Below are positions 13,701 through 22,275 of a stretch of DNA of 64,000 nt, one piece after another. A program made the translations under genes and the position numbers. The DNA is from Pyrrhosoma nymphula (lineage: Eukaryota > Arthropoda > Insecta > Odonata > Coenagrionidae). Position 1 is the first letter of the stretch, and each line of letters begins with the position of its first letter. The DNA lies in NCBI GenBank assembly GCA_963573305.1, contig OY754334.1:89835848-89899847 (forward strand), written 5' to 3'. The notes beneath the pieces are model-generated. The model worked only from the letters and a program-made list of their open reading frames with translations. It was not told the DNA's origin and did no database searches.

Positions 13701-16700
13701 ACATCTCTAGGTTCGACAGGAAAGATAAAATAAGAGAGATACATTACCAAACAGATAAGTACAAAAATTTGTTCTTCCCACGCACAATAATGACCATAAT
13801 AAATACCTACTGAAAACACAGCCGAAATACACTTCACCTTTTCACCCACCTATAGCATTCTCCTTTATACGGCTGGTGTCCTAACACACCCTGCCACACA
13901 TCCATGCGGCGGCTCTCAGGTAATTATGTAGATGTAGATGATTGTAAGATCTTTTAGGCGGTCTTGAGACATAGTACAAACTTGGGACATGGGATCTCAA
14001 ATTTGTCAATATTAATTTTTAAAGTTGAGAAGCTTCCTTCAGCACTTGCAACACTTATGGGAATCGTTAAAATGATCCACAATGCTATACAAGTATTACG
14101 TAAGGATTCATTTTTTAAGGCATTTGATAAAGCTTCATTGATAGATTTCTCTTCTGACTGATAGCTTTTCTGACACAATGCATTTCAATATTTTGAATTA
14201 TTTTTAACTCCATTCCATCAATGTCTCTAGAATCCCTGAAGATTAACATTTTCTTAAAAGTTTTCAGTTACTCGAAAATTCATTGTCATTTCAAAATTTC
14301 AATTTTTTACGTAAAACAAAAATTTAAAAAAATTTGCATTAACTATGAAACTGCTCCAAACTTTCTTTGAATGATGTAACAGGTTAGCCTAAAACTGGAT
14401 GAAAGGCCTTAAATTAAAGTTATCTTCTGGAGAAAATTCTTTTACACCATCATGACGTTCATTTTCATAGACTTTCCTATTTCTAGCAAATCTCACTTTT
14501 GTGAAATTTGTTTAAGTATACAATATGCTTCTACATTACGTTTGTCATTCAAAAGTTTAAAAAGTGCCGATATCCATTCCGTAAGCGGGGCCCACAAGTA
14601 TGGAGCCACTCCAGTTGGCTTCTTTCAGATGATGCGGGAAAGATCCAACAAGTACGGTTGTATAAGATCGTCGGGATCGAGCGCACCCGCGCATTACACG
14701 CAGGCCCGGGTTTCCCCATGCCCTCTGAAAAAGGTAAACCCCGGCGGGACCCCACATAGGCGCGGGGCCCAATGCAGCGGCACCTGTCGCACTACCCTAG
14801 GGGCGGCACTGACCCGCAACAATAACCGTCGCACACCCTTGCACTGCAATTGCGGGTTACAGCTTTGGTGTATTCGTGGTTGCCTGGATTCTAGGGGCTC
14901 ACTTGCTCCTCTCAATCTCCTTCCAATATTCACGGCCTGATCAGGAGATATCCGTGAACATCGCGAGGCGCGATAAGGCAAATTTCCGTCCACGTACCCA
15001 TTTCGTTGCAATGTCGCTCCGCCCGAACGTCTCAGGTAAAAATTCCTGCCTTGAAACTAAACTGAAACTGGCGTATGTAATAAAACTCCATTGCCCACAA
15101 CACAAACTCTCTTGTCCACTCCCTTGCCCTCTCCACTGAGTCTTCCCTGCCCTCTCAAAAAAAAAAAGAAAAATTTATAATTTAAATATAATGAATGTTA
15201 CGATTACGCGTACAATGAATTATCCTATCTAATCTACCTATCAACATTGCATCTTTCTCGCTTGATCATCTACCCTAAGGTTCAACACGCATAATCTAGC
15301 ACCCAAAATTTAAAAATCCACGTCTAGAAAGTGTTATATATGTGGCCACTTCCAAGGATTAAAGTAACTTCGAGAACTAATTTTTAAATGGCAATTTCGT
15401 GATAGTTTGAGAAAATACCATCCAATCACGATAACAGTTATCAGGCGTTAATTATTTGAAACCAATACTGCCTCATAGTATGAATATAAATGCAATATTA
15501 CTGACAATAAACAAGATTTTTTTCTCCAATTCCCACTCGTTTGTTCACAATTCAATCAAGAGATAACTAACTTACGGAAATGTTGAAAGTAGAAAATTGC
15601 TCAATGTACCAATAAACACATAGAAATAATATATAAATTATAACGGAAATTAATTACGCAAAGCTCTCAGTGAAGTGTTTACTGGCTGAACTAATGTCTC
15701 TCCGATTGATCGTTTGCAAGCTTCCCATTTTTGCCAAAATTTCGATGTAGATGCGATAGATGGCGCCGAGCGCCAAAGGTTCGAATCGCAACGTCCCACG
15801 AACGTTCTATTGCGACGTAAATGTAAAGGACGGCCAGCGATCGTTCCTCGAACGTTCGCATGCTGCGTGGGTCCCTTCAACTCTAATATGTACTAATAAC
15901 TTTCTTCCCAGTTTTAAGCGCGGATTCGTGCGGAGCAGACCACGTGCCTCGATTACGAAGAGCTGAATAAAGCAAAAAGTTTCCATATCATCCAGCGAAT
16001 AGGGAAACTAGAATGGAATAAATTCCGCCCACAGGTGTGCACACTTTATTTTTTATCAATGGATATATTTCACGGTAATATGCGGACTTCACCGCAAATA
16101 GGACGAATAACCACGCGATTCCTTCGACTTAATCAACATCTAATTTAGAGCCTCCTTCGCAATACCAATTAAGGGAGTAGTTCATATTTTCCAAGTTTGT
16201 AATGGTAATCAGTTCTCTAATTGGCTAACTCGGTACAATTGTGTCCACGCTATTATCCTTTTTGTGTGGTAATAAGCCACTTGATTCACTGTTAAAAGCA
16301 AACAAAAAAAACTACACAGCTGACTCCAGAGAGTATGGCGACGTACGTATCATTTAATGGTGTCGAAAGATAAAAATTTATCATGAATCGATACGCGAAC
16401 TCCATGCAGGAAATTTTGCCGTGCCAAGTCAGCTCCTACTATTCAATCTTCAGGACAGACTGAGTTCAGACCAACTTGAGATCGCTTGGTAACTTTTCGT
16501 TTCGTTCGTCGATTATGTTTAGTACGCGATCAAATATTTATTAAACTTCTTCAGTCAATTCTAAATTAACACATCAGCTACCTTCGCTGAACCCACACTA
16601 CATTTACCAAGCGATCTCAGACAGTGGCGGATCCAGGAGGGGGGGGCAAAGGGGACAATTGCCCCCCCCCCCCCCCCGAGACAACAAACATATAGTTCTT

Positions 16701-19700
16701 GCACTTACAAAAACACATAGTATATCCATTGAGGGATATTCCATCCCCCCCCCCCCCGGTTATACGGCATATTAGCAGATATCCCCCCCCACCCCCGAGA
16801 TATGGTCCTGGATCCGCCACTGATCTCAGGTCGGTATGATAACCCACACTGAAGCCCCATATATGGGAGATATAATGGATATATATGGACATATATTCGC
16901 CATATATGACCCATATATTTGCTCAAGATATGTTGAACTGCCAATATATGTTACATATATGGGGGAATATGTGGGTTTGACATATATGTTTCATCAATAT
17001 GTTTTCCATATATGTTTTATATATGATATTTAAAAGAAATTTCATATTTTTGTATAATTTTCATATTTAATCATATTTTTCACTGGAATAGATGAAATTT
17101 TCTATACGTACGTATTTTCTTTTAATGGAAATGGAAATGGGAATGGATTAATATACAAAGATATGAATAGATTTCTTTAAAAACGCATAGATTTTTATAG
17201 TTACGTATAAATTTGCATATATAGGGTTACAGAGTTGGTTAATAGATGGCGTTGATCACCGTCGTTATCGCTGATTAACTATAGATTGTTGCCGCACCAA
17301 CTGGCAGGCTATAAGGGATATCTTTGCTCATGATATGTTGCAGAGCCGTTACATGTTACATATATGGGGGAATATGTGGGTTAGACATGTATGTTTGATC
17401 AATATGTTTTCCATATATGTTTTATATATGGCATTTGAAATACATTTTTAACCATATTTTTCACTGTTATAGATAAAAATTTCTGTACGTTCGTAGTTTT
17501 TCTTCTATGGAAATGGATAGATTTATATAGATATGAATAGGTTTCTTTAAACCCATATAAATTTGTAGTTACGTATTAATTTTTTAATATAGGGTTGCAG
17601 AGTCGGTTAATAGATGGCGTTGACCATCGTTGACGTCGCAGATGAACTATAGATTGTTATCGCGCCAACTGGCAGGATATAAGAGATAGTTTAACTCCGT
17701 GTTATTAGTTGACCAACAGCAATATTATCAAGAGGCGCACTTTCTATCATCGTATCATTCATAATGAACGATTAATGACTATGATAAATTGCCTCTCGAA
17801 GTGACGCAGCCGTGTAGAACGAACCAGATGCCTTTGGTATCCAGTTTGTCGTACATTTAAACTAACCGGTGGTCAGGCAGGAATACTGGGTGATAATACA
17901 TGGGTTGGAAGATGAAGAAACTTCTATCCGTATATGTTTGTCGTCGTACTTAGGTCTCACCCACACTAAAGCGCCATATATGGGACATATATGTAGAGCG
18001 ATAACTTTCACATATATGTGAAATATGTGGAGATATATATGGATTCTATTAAAAATTGGCCCCAGAGCATATATTTAACATATATGGCGACATATATGGG
18101 AAATATATGGACTCCATATATTTCCCATATATGTTTCCATATATGTTAAATATATGCTCTGGGGCCAATTTTTAATAGAATCCATATATATCTCCACATA
18201 TTTCACATATATGTGAAAGTTATCGCTCTACATATATGTCCCATATATGGCGCTTTAGTGTGGGAAACCAAGCGGATAAGCGGACCGAGTCAACTCGCTT
18301 TGAAAGCCAGACCTTAAAACGATCCGATGAGGCCGGTCCATCTGGCAGACTGATCTTGTCGACGAACCCAGTTGCACTCTACATTCCTTCGTTTATCGAT
18401 GTAAACAAAATATTATTGTCTACATCATGCTCCAGTTCAACGAAATTTAAGCTAAATACGATGGTGACATTCTTAAAATTTATAATCAAGCTTGTCGAAT
18501 CATCCAGAGGTACTGCCTCCATCCTCGATTAACCATATCTCGGCATCGCCTTATACGCGCAATGAATGCGCCAGGTAATAACGCCGATCAGAAGATATAC
18601 GAGCCTATTCTATACCGTAATGCAGCATTACTCTAATTAAAATTGTCTTCCAATTGAAACAAATTTTGTTGTAACTTTGTGTTAGTCCATTTTAAGAATA
18701 TTTAATGGTAACTTTTACAACACCACATAAAATACTTAAAAGTCACGACCCAGGTTTCGATGCGAAAGCATCATCATCAGGTTCACTTTTTAAGTATTTA
18801 ATGTGGTTTTGTAAAAGTTAACATTAAATATTTATAAAATTTGTCTCGTTGGACCAATGCCTGCTTCAGCAAACGGAGCACGACCGAAGTAAACCTCAAA
18901 GTAAATGTAAGCAACCACTCAGCGGTCCGCGCCCACCGACGTATAAATCGACATATTTATATCATCTGCTTTGGTAAACATAACTAAGCGAGTCAGATAC
19001 GGTCAGTTAGCTTTCTAATTTCAGATAGGTCTCTTTCCAAAACGCTTGGAAAACGTGGTGATAGTAGCGCTACGATAGCGTTGTGAGTCATGCCAAAAAT
19101 AGTCATGGCGGATAAGACGATAAAAACTTATTTTATCATCCAAGATAATCTCTCTGTTGACATTAGTTCGTTCCTTCAACCGAGGAAATTTTGATTTTTG
19201 GCCAGAAAATTATCAATTGGTTTCAGAATAAGTTTCATTTCCTAAGCATAAAAATACACTTCAAATATATTTCTCGGTATCACTCCATGTGGAGCAAATC
19301 TTGATCATTTTATGATTTCCCCGAGCGCTGTCCTACTTCTCACAATTCCGAGAGAGAAGCGTTTGTCAAACCACGGTTGGATTATGAAAAGCGGTACTGT
19401 ACCGAGGGGATCTGGTGTTATTTCTACATAATAATTCCCGTTTTTCATTTAAAGAGTATCTTCATGAAGCGGAATGGGTAGGAACGATGTGCGAAAATAT
19501 GACCATGTAAGCCATATATTTAACAAAATAATACGAGACGCCGCAAAGGCGTGTGGCAGGTGGTGTTAGGACACCAGCAATGGAAGGGGAGGGAAAAGGA
19601 AAGAGAAGAGGACAGATTTGAATTGTATGTCAACGTGTCTTGAGTTAGAGTCACGCTGTTTTTGTTGTGTTCACTAATGGTGCGTGGAAAGAAGGAATTT

Positions 19701-21000
19701 TTGTACGAATAAGTTTGGCAGTGTATCTATGGAGTTGAATGCCGTTACTTCTAACGTACCATTTCGTCAAACATGCCTCCATTCACAACGATGATAATTT
19801 TCGTGTCGATGACTAATAGAGACGTAATTGAGTTCATCCCAAATTCAGCCGATGGACTTATATATAAGGGTCTTCTGCAAGCGAAAACCATTATTAACTT
19901 GAACTCAGTGAGTATTATTTAGAATAATACTAGCTTGCGGACGATACTCGATGGCAATATATTGGAAACTTTAAAATCAAAACAGAAGTATTATCAGGAG
20001 TAGACAAAAGACTTATCGCAGACAAAAGCACAAAGCAATGTACATAAACTTAAATTTTCCCTAGGCATACCGCACAGACATATGGGGTGGGGAGCGTCTG
20101 GATAGCCTGATAAATGACGAACTCTTAAAAATTGGCAGACACGACTTATTCATCACTCGTTGGCATTTTTGATGATAGCATCCATTGAAGAGCAATGAAA
20201 AAACGGTGAAAACTTAAACAGGGGCACGGTTTGGCAGATAAATTTTGGCGACAATAAAGTAAAAAAAAGCATGAAAACCGTAAGCTAATTTTCTTCCGCG
20301 CGAAGGGAGCAAATGCAGCGATGATAGCTGCAGTAAAAGCTATAGTTAAGAACATAAAATTAGGAATTGGATGAATTTATGCAAAAGAAAAGCGCAACGG
20401 AATCAAACATACATTAATTAAGTTCCAAAATGTTTGCAGCAATCAAGGTGTACATAACTCTTGCTATTCACGAGGAGGGAGGAAGAAATAGTGGGTCTAA
20501 TCGACTTGAGGATATCTTTGGAGACTTTCCTGGAAGAAAACTGGTAAAATACTAACGGGCAAGGGGAATGAATGGATGGACAGTATTTAGAGCATGGAAA
20601 TCAACAAATGAGATCCCAATACAAAATAAATCTCGACAGTAGAAACCTTCAAACCATCTAAAACGATTGCAGATCCTTCCATCGTGAACAACCCATGGAA
20701 CAACTCAGTCACTAGATTCCAACAACTCATTAGCTTAGCGCGATATAGTAAAGCGGCGAAGAAAACCTAAAATTTTGTGTAGATGAAGATGGACTCGAAT
20801 AACAATAATTTCCGAAGGCGCAGCATAACTACCATGTGTATTTTTCCGACGTGAGCAGATTTAACCAATTCTTTCGTTGAGTTCGCAGCTTTCTTACCTT
20901 TGGCCTCGACTTTAGGCTGAGGGGGTTTGACGTCCGCCGTCACCACTGCCAGCAAGGCAAGCAGGAGGAAACCCAAGACGAAACCGCTCCGAAACGACAT
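4609..21000 (-). CDS. mesh: Mesh, septate-junction NIDO protein (5' half; 3' exons outside window)
   Basis: Mesh is a single-pass membrane protein of smooth septate junctions in arthropod midgut and Malpighian tubules, where it works with Ssk and Tsp2A. Six minus-strand exons join in phase: 21000-20898, 11324-11083, 10069-9934, 9809-9580, 7225-7088 and 4762-4609 (1003 nt, 334 codons plus one base). The product has a hydrophobic signal peptide (about residues 6-21), then segments I recognise from the Mesh family: LKEIRSELMYWYFDQGG, DPSFIGVFFSKCR, KHVVIVTWKNVSFSGGI, TNTFQMVLATDEV, and GFNAGNG with NGFPGRHIFRIDEK. About residues 130-330 form the NIDO domain. No frame break is seen. The AMOP, vWD, sushi and transmembrane parts are not in the window. 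The gene is read from homology remembered from the family; exon limits rest on GT/AG and phase. Confidence 0.88.
4905..5045 (+). mobile_element. Penelope-like terminal fragment
   Basis: The fragment has TTGAAGATGGGTA, a loop, then TACCCGAAACGTCGG, followed by CCCGTGTAGAGCCCGAGAAG. The same order of blocks recurs at 26669-27905, 43640-43710 and 44350-44420. A hairpin GAAGGTGTC/GACACCTTC precedes it. The layout fits the hammerhead-bearing pLTR ends of Penelope-like elements. It lies in the mesh intron between exons 5 and 6. Confidence 0.5.
5046..6680. other. mesh intron, nothing recognised
   Basis: AT-rich single-copy-looking sequence between a PLE fragment and a 5S-derived SINE. No exon-like pattern seen on the minus strand. 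Confidence 0.5.
6690..6880 (-). mobile_element. 5S rRNA-derived SINE (copy 1)
   Basis: On the minus strand, from 6875 down, it reads CTAGCCATGTTGAAACACCG, then GATCACCGAAGTTAAGCAAC, then GTTGGGCCCGGACAGGGG and GGAGGGGTGGCC. This is the 5S rRNA order, including box A (AAGTTAAGCAACGTTGGGC) and a box C-like GGTTGGAGGGGTGGCC. The 3' part matches the tail of the copy at 52468-52839 (shared CTCTGCC-AT and CCTCCAGACC blocks). A 5S head on an unrelated tail marks a SINE3-class element rather than a plain 5S pseudogene. Confidence 0.75.
7088..7225 (-). CDS. mesh: mesh exon 5, NIDO core
   Basis: The exon has exactly 46 codons, phase 0 at both ends, with acceptor CTTTCCAG and donor GCATTT|GTAAGTG. It encodes TNTFQMVLATDEVTSYAMYN, then an IMWTTHTEAGGDT block, ending GQGGVAAF. 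A hAT insertion with a clear target duplication lies only 25 nt upstream of the acceptor (element 7251-7537). The short remaining intron end still carries a pyrimidine-rich acceptor. Confidence 0.93.
7251..7537. mobile_element. hAT-type MITE next to mesh exon 5
   Basis: The inverted ends are CATGGGCGCCCATACA at 7251 and TGTATGGGCGCCCATG ending at 7537. A perfect 8-bp duplication ACAATTAA flanks it (7243-7250 and 7538-7545). The interior starts with a C-run and contains no intact ORF. Eight-base target sites point to the hAT superfamily, although the CATGGG end is not the usual CAG form. Confidence 0.7.
7640..8005. mobile_element. Inverted-arm Penelope-like end with internal promoter
   Basis: Arms of about 85 bp at 7668-7755 and 7913-7998 are inverted copies (TTCCGCGTCAGTTGAC and GTCAACTGACGCGGAA). 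The right arm carries CTGAAGA, a CTGGC/GCCGG stem and GAAAC, a hammerhead-like core. The spacer has a CCAAT box and a TATA box. No coding sequence is left. It lies in the mesh intron between exons 4 and 5. Confidence 0.5.
7842..7882 (+). promoter_or_regulatory. CCAAT and TATA boxes inside the PLE-like element
   Basis: CCAAT at 7842-7846 and TATATAAG at 7875-7882 lie 33 bp apart, directed toward the hammerhead-like arm at 7913. Transcripts started here would begin near 7905-7912. Spacing looks like a real Pol II promoter; activity is unknown. Confidence 0.45.
8006..9579. other. mesh intron, nothing recognised
   Basis: AT-rich, no exon-like run of codons on the minus strand. A 60-codon open frame at 8146-8328 on the plus strand has no coding character. 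Confidence 0.5.
9580..9809 (-). CDS. mesh: mesh exon 4, NIDO core
   Basis: The acceptor is ATCTTAG at 9810 and the donor is CACAAG|GTTAGT after 9580, with phase 1 in and phase 0 out. It encodes GILEPTDKDRREPGVYYRVE, then a block rich in Arg, Asp and Glu, then KHVVIVTWKNVSFSGGIDIS. The hydrophobic strand VVIVTWKNVSF is typical of NIDO domains. Confidence 0.93.
9934..10069 (-). CDS. mesh: mesh exon 3, start of the NIDO region
   Basis: This exon lies between a TTTTACAG acceptor and an ACTAG|GTAAGT donor, with phase 0 in and phase 1 out. It encodes VNLGGYLEFSDPPEHYTYPL and ends NDPSFIGVFFSKCRL. It is too short to appear as an ATG-started open frame. It is recognisable as Mesh because the GYLEFSDPPEH and DPSFIG blocks match the family. 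Confidence 0.92.
10070..11082. other. mesh intron between exons 2 and 3
   Basis: Plain AT-rich intron sequence without repeats or open frames of note. Confidence 0.6.
11083..11324 (-). CDS. mesh: mesh exon 2
   Basis: The acceptor is TTTTTTCAG|AT at 11325-11326 and the donor is ACTAGG|GTAAGT after 11083. It encodes YLHSRVAPTGHGSTSMKGAY and then VITEEKLKEIRSELMYWYFD, ending in GFTYNYTR. It enters with two bases of a split codon and leaves in phase 0. The sequence is strongly conserved in insect Mesh proteins just before the NIDO domain, and it is the best single piece of evidence for the gene's identity. Confidence 0.93.
11560..11790 (-). repeat. Dispersed repeat, LINE 3'-end family (copy 1)
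   Basis: Shares with 19545-19750 the blocks GACACC..CCATGAAAGGGAAAAGG, the TTGAATTG-like stretch and GGTGC.TAGAAAGAAGGAATTT, in the same order. The GACACC/GGTGTC block also ends the Jockey-like LINE near 13880, so these are probably 3' tails of related LINEs, here in minus orientation. Confidence 0.45.
12868..13945 (+). pseudogene. Jockey/CR1-like LINE reverse transcriptase, 5' truncated and dead
   Basis: Reverse-transcriptase blocks are readable: VLRWVTWILHDFLSD, VTSSIPQESVIGPLLYIIYI, then LRLFEDDAVIYREI, then WRLEINLSKCTAVHF. In active relatives these are SGVPQGSVLGP and FADD; here the catalytic FADD box reads FEDD and PQGS reads PQES. A stop at 13300 and further frameshifts precede the thumb and C-terminal part (ESHFDLVRPHLDYAT-like, then FFPRTI). 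The 3' end carries GGTGTCCTAACACACCCTGC and ends GTAGATGTAGATG near 13940. Inserted in the hAT-like element. Confidence 0.85.
13954..14178 (-). pseudogene. hAT transposase dimerisation domain fragment
   Basis: The open stretch contains LRNTCIALWIILTIPISVAS and AEGSFSTLKINIDKF. The order I-x-L-x-I-P-x-S-V-A-S-A-E-x-S-F-S-x-L-K-x-I is the classic C-terminal hAT (ZMYM/KIAA-type) dimerisation motif. Only this domain is left; the Arg usually found in ERSFS is Gly here. Confidence 0.75.
14560..14960. other. GC-rich island of unknown nature
   Basis: Much richer in G+C than its surroundings, with overlapping open frames on both strands (plus 14452-14940, minus 14694-15011) that show no known domain. 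The end of the hAT-like element falls inside it. The overlapping frames are probably a by-product of base composition. Confidence 0.35.
15330..15550 (-). repeat. Unclassified dispersed repeat (copy 1)
   Basis: Inverted copy of 40255-40490. Shared blocks, in reverse order and complement, include GAGAACTA, the CGTGATAGTTTGAG/CTCAAACTATCGCGG pair, the ATGAATATAAATGCAATATT pair and CAAGATTTTT. No ORF and no clear ends. Confidence 0.6.
15551..16613. other. Intergenic or mesh intron sequence, nothing recognised
   Basis: Overlapping open frames at 15650-15966 on both strands look like composition artefacts. An inverted pair GAGATCGCTTGGTAA (16479) and TTACCAAGCGATCTC (16605) brackets about 110 bp. 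Confidence 0.35.
16622..16822. mobile_element. hAT MITE with G/C homopolymers
   Basis: The ends CAGTGGCGGATCCAGG and CCTGGATCCGCCACTG are perfect inverted repeats. The target duplication is ATCTCAGA (16614-16621) and ATCTCAGG (16823-16830), 7 of 8 bases identical, so the insertion is fairly young. Long C-runs inside may be miscounted in the assembly. The minus-strand open frames across it are translations of the repeat. Confidence 0.88.
16842..18264. mobile_element. ATATATGG-rich inverted-repeat element
   Basis: It begins CCCACACTGAAGCCCCATAT and ends with the complement of CCCACACTAAAGCGCCATAT, both followed by ATATGG words. Between them lies a tandem duplication (16921-17325 and 17326-17690: shared GGAATATGTGGGTT, AATAGATGGCGTTGA and CCAACTGGCAGG blocks) and then the 305-bp palindrome. 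CATATATG/CCATATATGG words are spread all through the outer parts. No transposase is seen. It may be one compound element or two nested copies of a family that shares the CCCACACT end. Confidence 0.55.
17960..18264. repeat. 305-bp near-perfect palindrome without loop
   Basis: The arms meet at C18112. Reading outward the two arms agree from GGACTCC through GGGGCCAATTTTTAATAG to CGCTTTAGTGTGGG, with only about two mismatches (GGCGACA against GGAAACA). Each arm is about 152 bp. Confidence 0.9.
18723..18806 (-). ncRNA. Hammerhead-ribozyme-like hairpin
   Basis: On the minus strand a long stem I (CCACATTAAATACTT... with AAGTATTTTATGTGG) encloses CTGATGA (18780-18774), a GATGC-TTTC-GCATC stem II and GAAAC (18758-18754), a short ACC-TG-GGT stem III, and GTC with the expected cleavage after 18747. 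This matches the hammerhead core except that a U precedes stem II, so pair 10.1-11.1 would be U-C. The arms extend to 18698 and 18832. Minimal hammerheads of this kind are known from Penelope-like elements and animal retrozymes. Activity cannot be judged here. Confidence 0.55.
18833..19544. other. mesh first intron, nothing recognised
   Basis: AT-rich with no coding or repeat pattern that I can support. Confidence 0.4.
19545..19750 (-). repeat. Dispersed repeat, LINE 3'-end family (copy 2)
   Basis: On the minus strand it ends in GGTGTCCTAACACCACCTGC, CACACGCC and GCGGCGTCTCG, nearly the same tail as the Jockey-like LINE near 13880-13920, and upstream it matches the repeat at 11560-11790. Most likely a 5'-truncated LINE copy. 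Confidence 0.55.
19751..20897. other. mesh first intron, nothing recognised
   Basis: No open frame or repeat worth calling; a 69-codon minus frame at 20146-20355 lacks any domain. Confidence 0.4.
20898..21000 (-). CDS. mesh: mesh exon 1: start codon and signal peptide
   Basis: The exon runs from the ATG at 21000 to a strong AAAG|GTAAGA donor at 20898. It gives 34 codons plus one base: MSFRSGF, a run of Leu/Val/Ala to about residue 21, then Ala-Asp and a short basic Pro/Lys stretch. This looks like a signal peptide with cleavage near TA|DV. The spare G joins the AT that opens the next exon to make Asp (AK-D-YLHSRVAP), so the phases agree across a 9.6-kb intron. Reading on past the donor gives an open but unlikely tail. 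The link to mesh is inferred from phase, strand and the need for a signal peptide; another small exon in the intron is possible. Confidence 0.68.
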
Positions 21001-21127
21001 TGTCCACTTTCCCTTCGCGAGTTGATTAAAAACTCGAAGATCTCCCCAAGAAAAAGTATGTGCACGCCGAGTTTTTGTTGCTTCAAGCTCAGAAACCCCA
21101 CAGAATAACTTCACCTCAACGTATCTC

Positions 21128-21182
21128 GGTGATTCGGCCTTATCATCAGGTTAGGCATCTCTTATATATATCGTCGATAAGG
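21128..21182 (-). promoter_or_regulatory. mesh promoter: TATA box and GATA sites
   Basis: On the minus strand TATATATAAG lies at 21170-21161, which puts a start near 21135 and a 5' UTR of about 135 nt before the ATG at 21000. GATA-type motifs (TTATC/GATAA) flank it at 21175-21182 and 21138-21145. Mesh is a gut protein and GATA factors drive many insect midgut genes, so the pairing makes sense, but the regulatory role is inference. Confidence 0.5.
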
Positions 21183-21780
21183 TTGGGAGGTGGCAAGATA
21201 TAGGAGGGAAGAGGATAAATGGGATGTCACCGCAGCGAAAGAGGCGGGATGTACAAGTTTTTCATAGATAAGAGAGAACTCACGGTTGTGGTTTTTTTAA
21301 ACTTTTCTAGGTACTCTAGCGTGACATTAGACTCTAACGAGATCTCAAGCACTCAACGCGATTGCCCTGATAAACGAGTGTCATGTCTATTGAAGGGCAA
21401 ATAAGTTCCTTTCATATGGTATTTTATTTCTTTCGAAATCACGTTTTATTATCCGAAAGTGACGTCTCTCTAGCAGGACATATATGATTAACTGCTATCA
21501 ATGTAAACCAACACATTTCTCCCCAATCCCAGCTGGACTCTTACGATTTACTCCGCTTCAGAGTTTATTTTTTGCTATAATGTGGTTAGACGAAGAAGAA
21601 TTTCCGCGAAATACGAAATTATTTTAGCACGTTGTGGTTTCTGGACCGGGATATGTCGTCAGTCAACTCATACCATCGACCAATTACTCTAAAAGAACGT
21701 TTTTCCCCGACGTCAAGAATTATGTTGCTCCATTACTTAGGTCTCTTAAGGGGGATTTATTGACAATTCATTATTTTTTA
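21183..21780. other. Upstream region of mesh, nothing recognised
   Basis: The first 600 bp above the mesh promoter show no other gene or repeat. Further regulatory sites for mesh may lie here but none is clear. Confidence 0.4.
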
Positions 21781-21789
21781 AACTTTTTA

Positions 21790-22275
21790 ATCGTTCATTT
21801 TCGTCAAGGTAATCATCACTATAGATACGCCAAGGACTGGAGGGTAGACGATTCCAGTCATCCGGCAAACGAAGACCCAAAACAGTTTACAGCTACTGGA
21901 AACATTAAAGTAGGATGGTTGATCAAGCGCTACCGCTGGGATTCGAACGGGAAGGAAGTAGAGGTAGAGGTAATTTGTGCCGTTAAGAATAGGTGGGTAG
22001 GTTGATGAGGGTAGGAGTATTAAGGGAGTGGATGAAGGCTGAGGAAGAATCCGGCGCCGGAATAAGACTATTCTTCTTTCTATAAGGTGCCAAGGGGACC
22101 ACAGTTTAACGTTATATCCGATAGACGGAGACACTTGTAGTTTCCTCCAAAATTGACCCAAGTAGGGATCGGGGTTCCCCTTGAAAATCTCCGCCACTAC
22201 CGGGATCCGAACCCGGGCCCTGGGGATGGGAAGCCAGAAGTATTAGGCCAGTCACTTTATACATCCGACCTTGCA
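21790..22275 (-). mobile_element. tRNA-derived SINE
   Basis: The minus strand has a box A-like TAAAGTGACTGG (22259-22248) and a box B-like GGGTTCGGATCCC (22214-22202) about 35 nt apart, then GCGGAGATTTTCA and an unrelated tail. A second box B-like CGTTCGAATCCC lies near 21940, so the tail may hold part of another tRNA-like unit. The overlapping open frames in both directions here are not genes. The 3' limit is uncertain. Confidence 0.55.

Larger units (their letters stand above)
12438..14811 (-). mobile_element. hAT-like element with nested LINE
   Basis: The ends are roughly inverted: CAGGGCCATCCTAAGG at 12438, with GGGGCCCTTTGC inward, and CCTAGGGGCGGCACTG ending at 14811, with GGGGCCC inward. 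The flanking 8 bp do not match. A minus-strand hAT dimerisation motif lies inside at 13975-14178. The LINE at 12868-13945 interrupts it. Limits are approximate because the ends differ at several bases. Confidence 0.45.

Noticed and set aside
14452..15139. Long overlapping frames in the GC-rich island
   Set aside because: Frames overlap on both strands and cross the end of a hAT-like element; no known domain.
16617..17033. Glycine- and tyrosine-rich frames
   Set aside because: They are translations of G-runs in a hAT MITE and of ATATATGG words.
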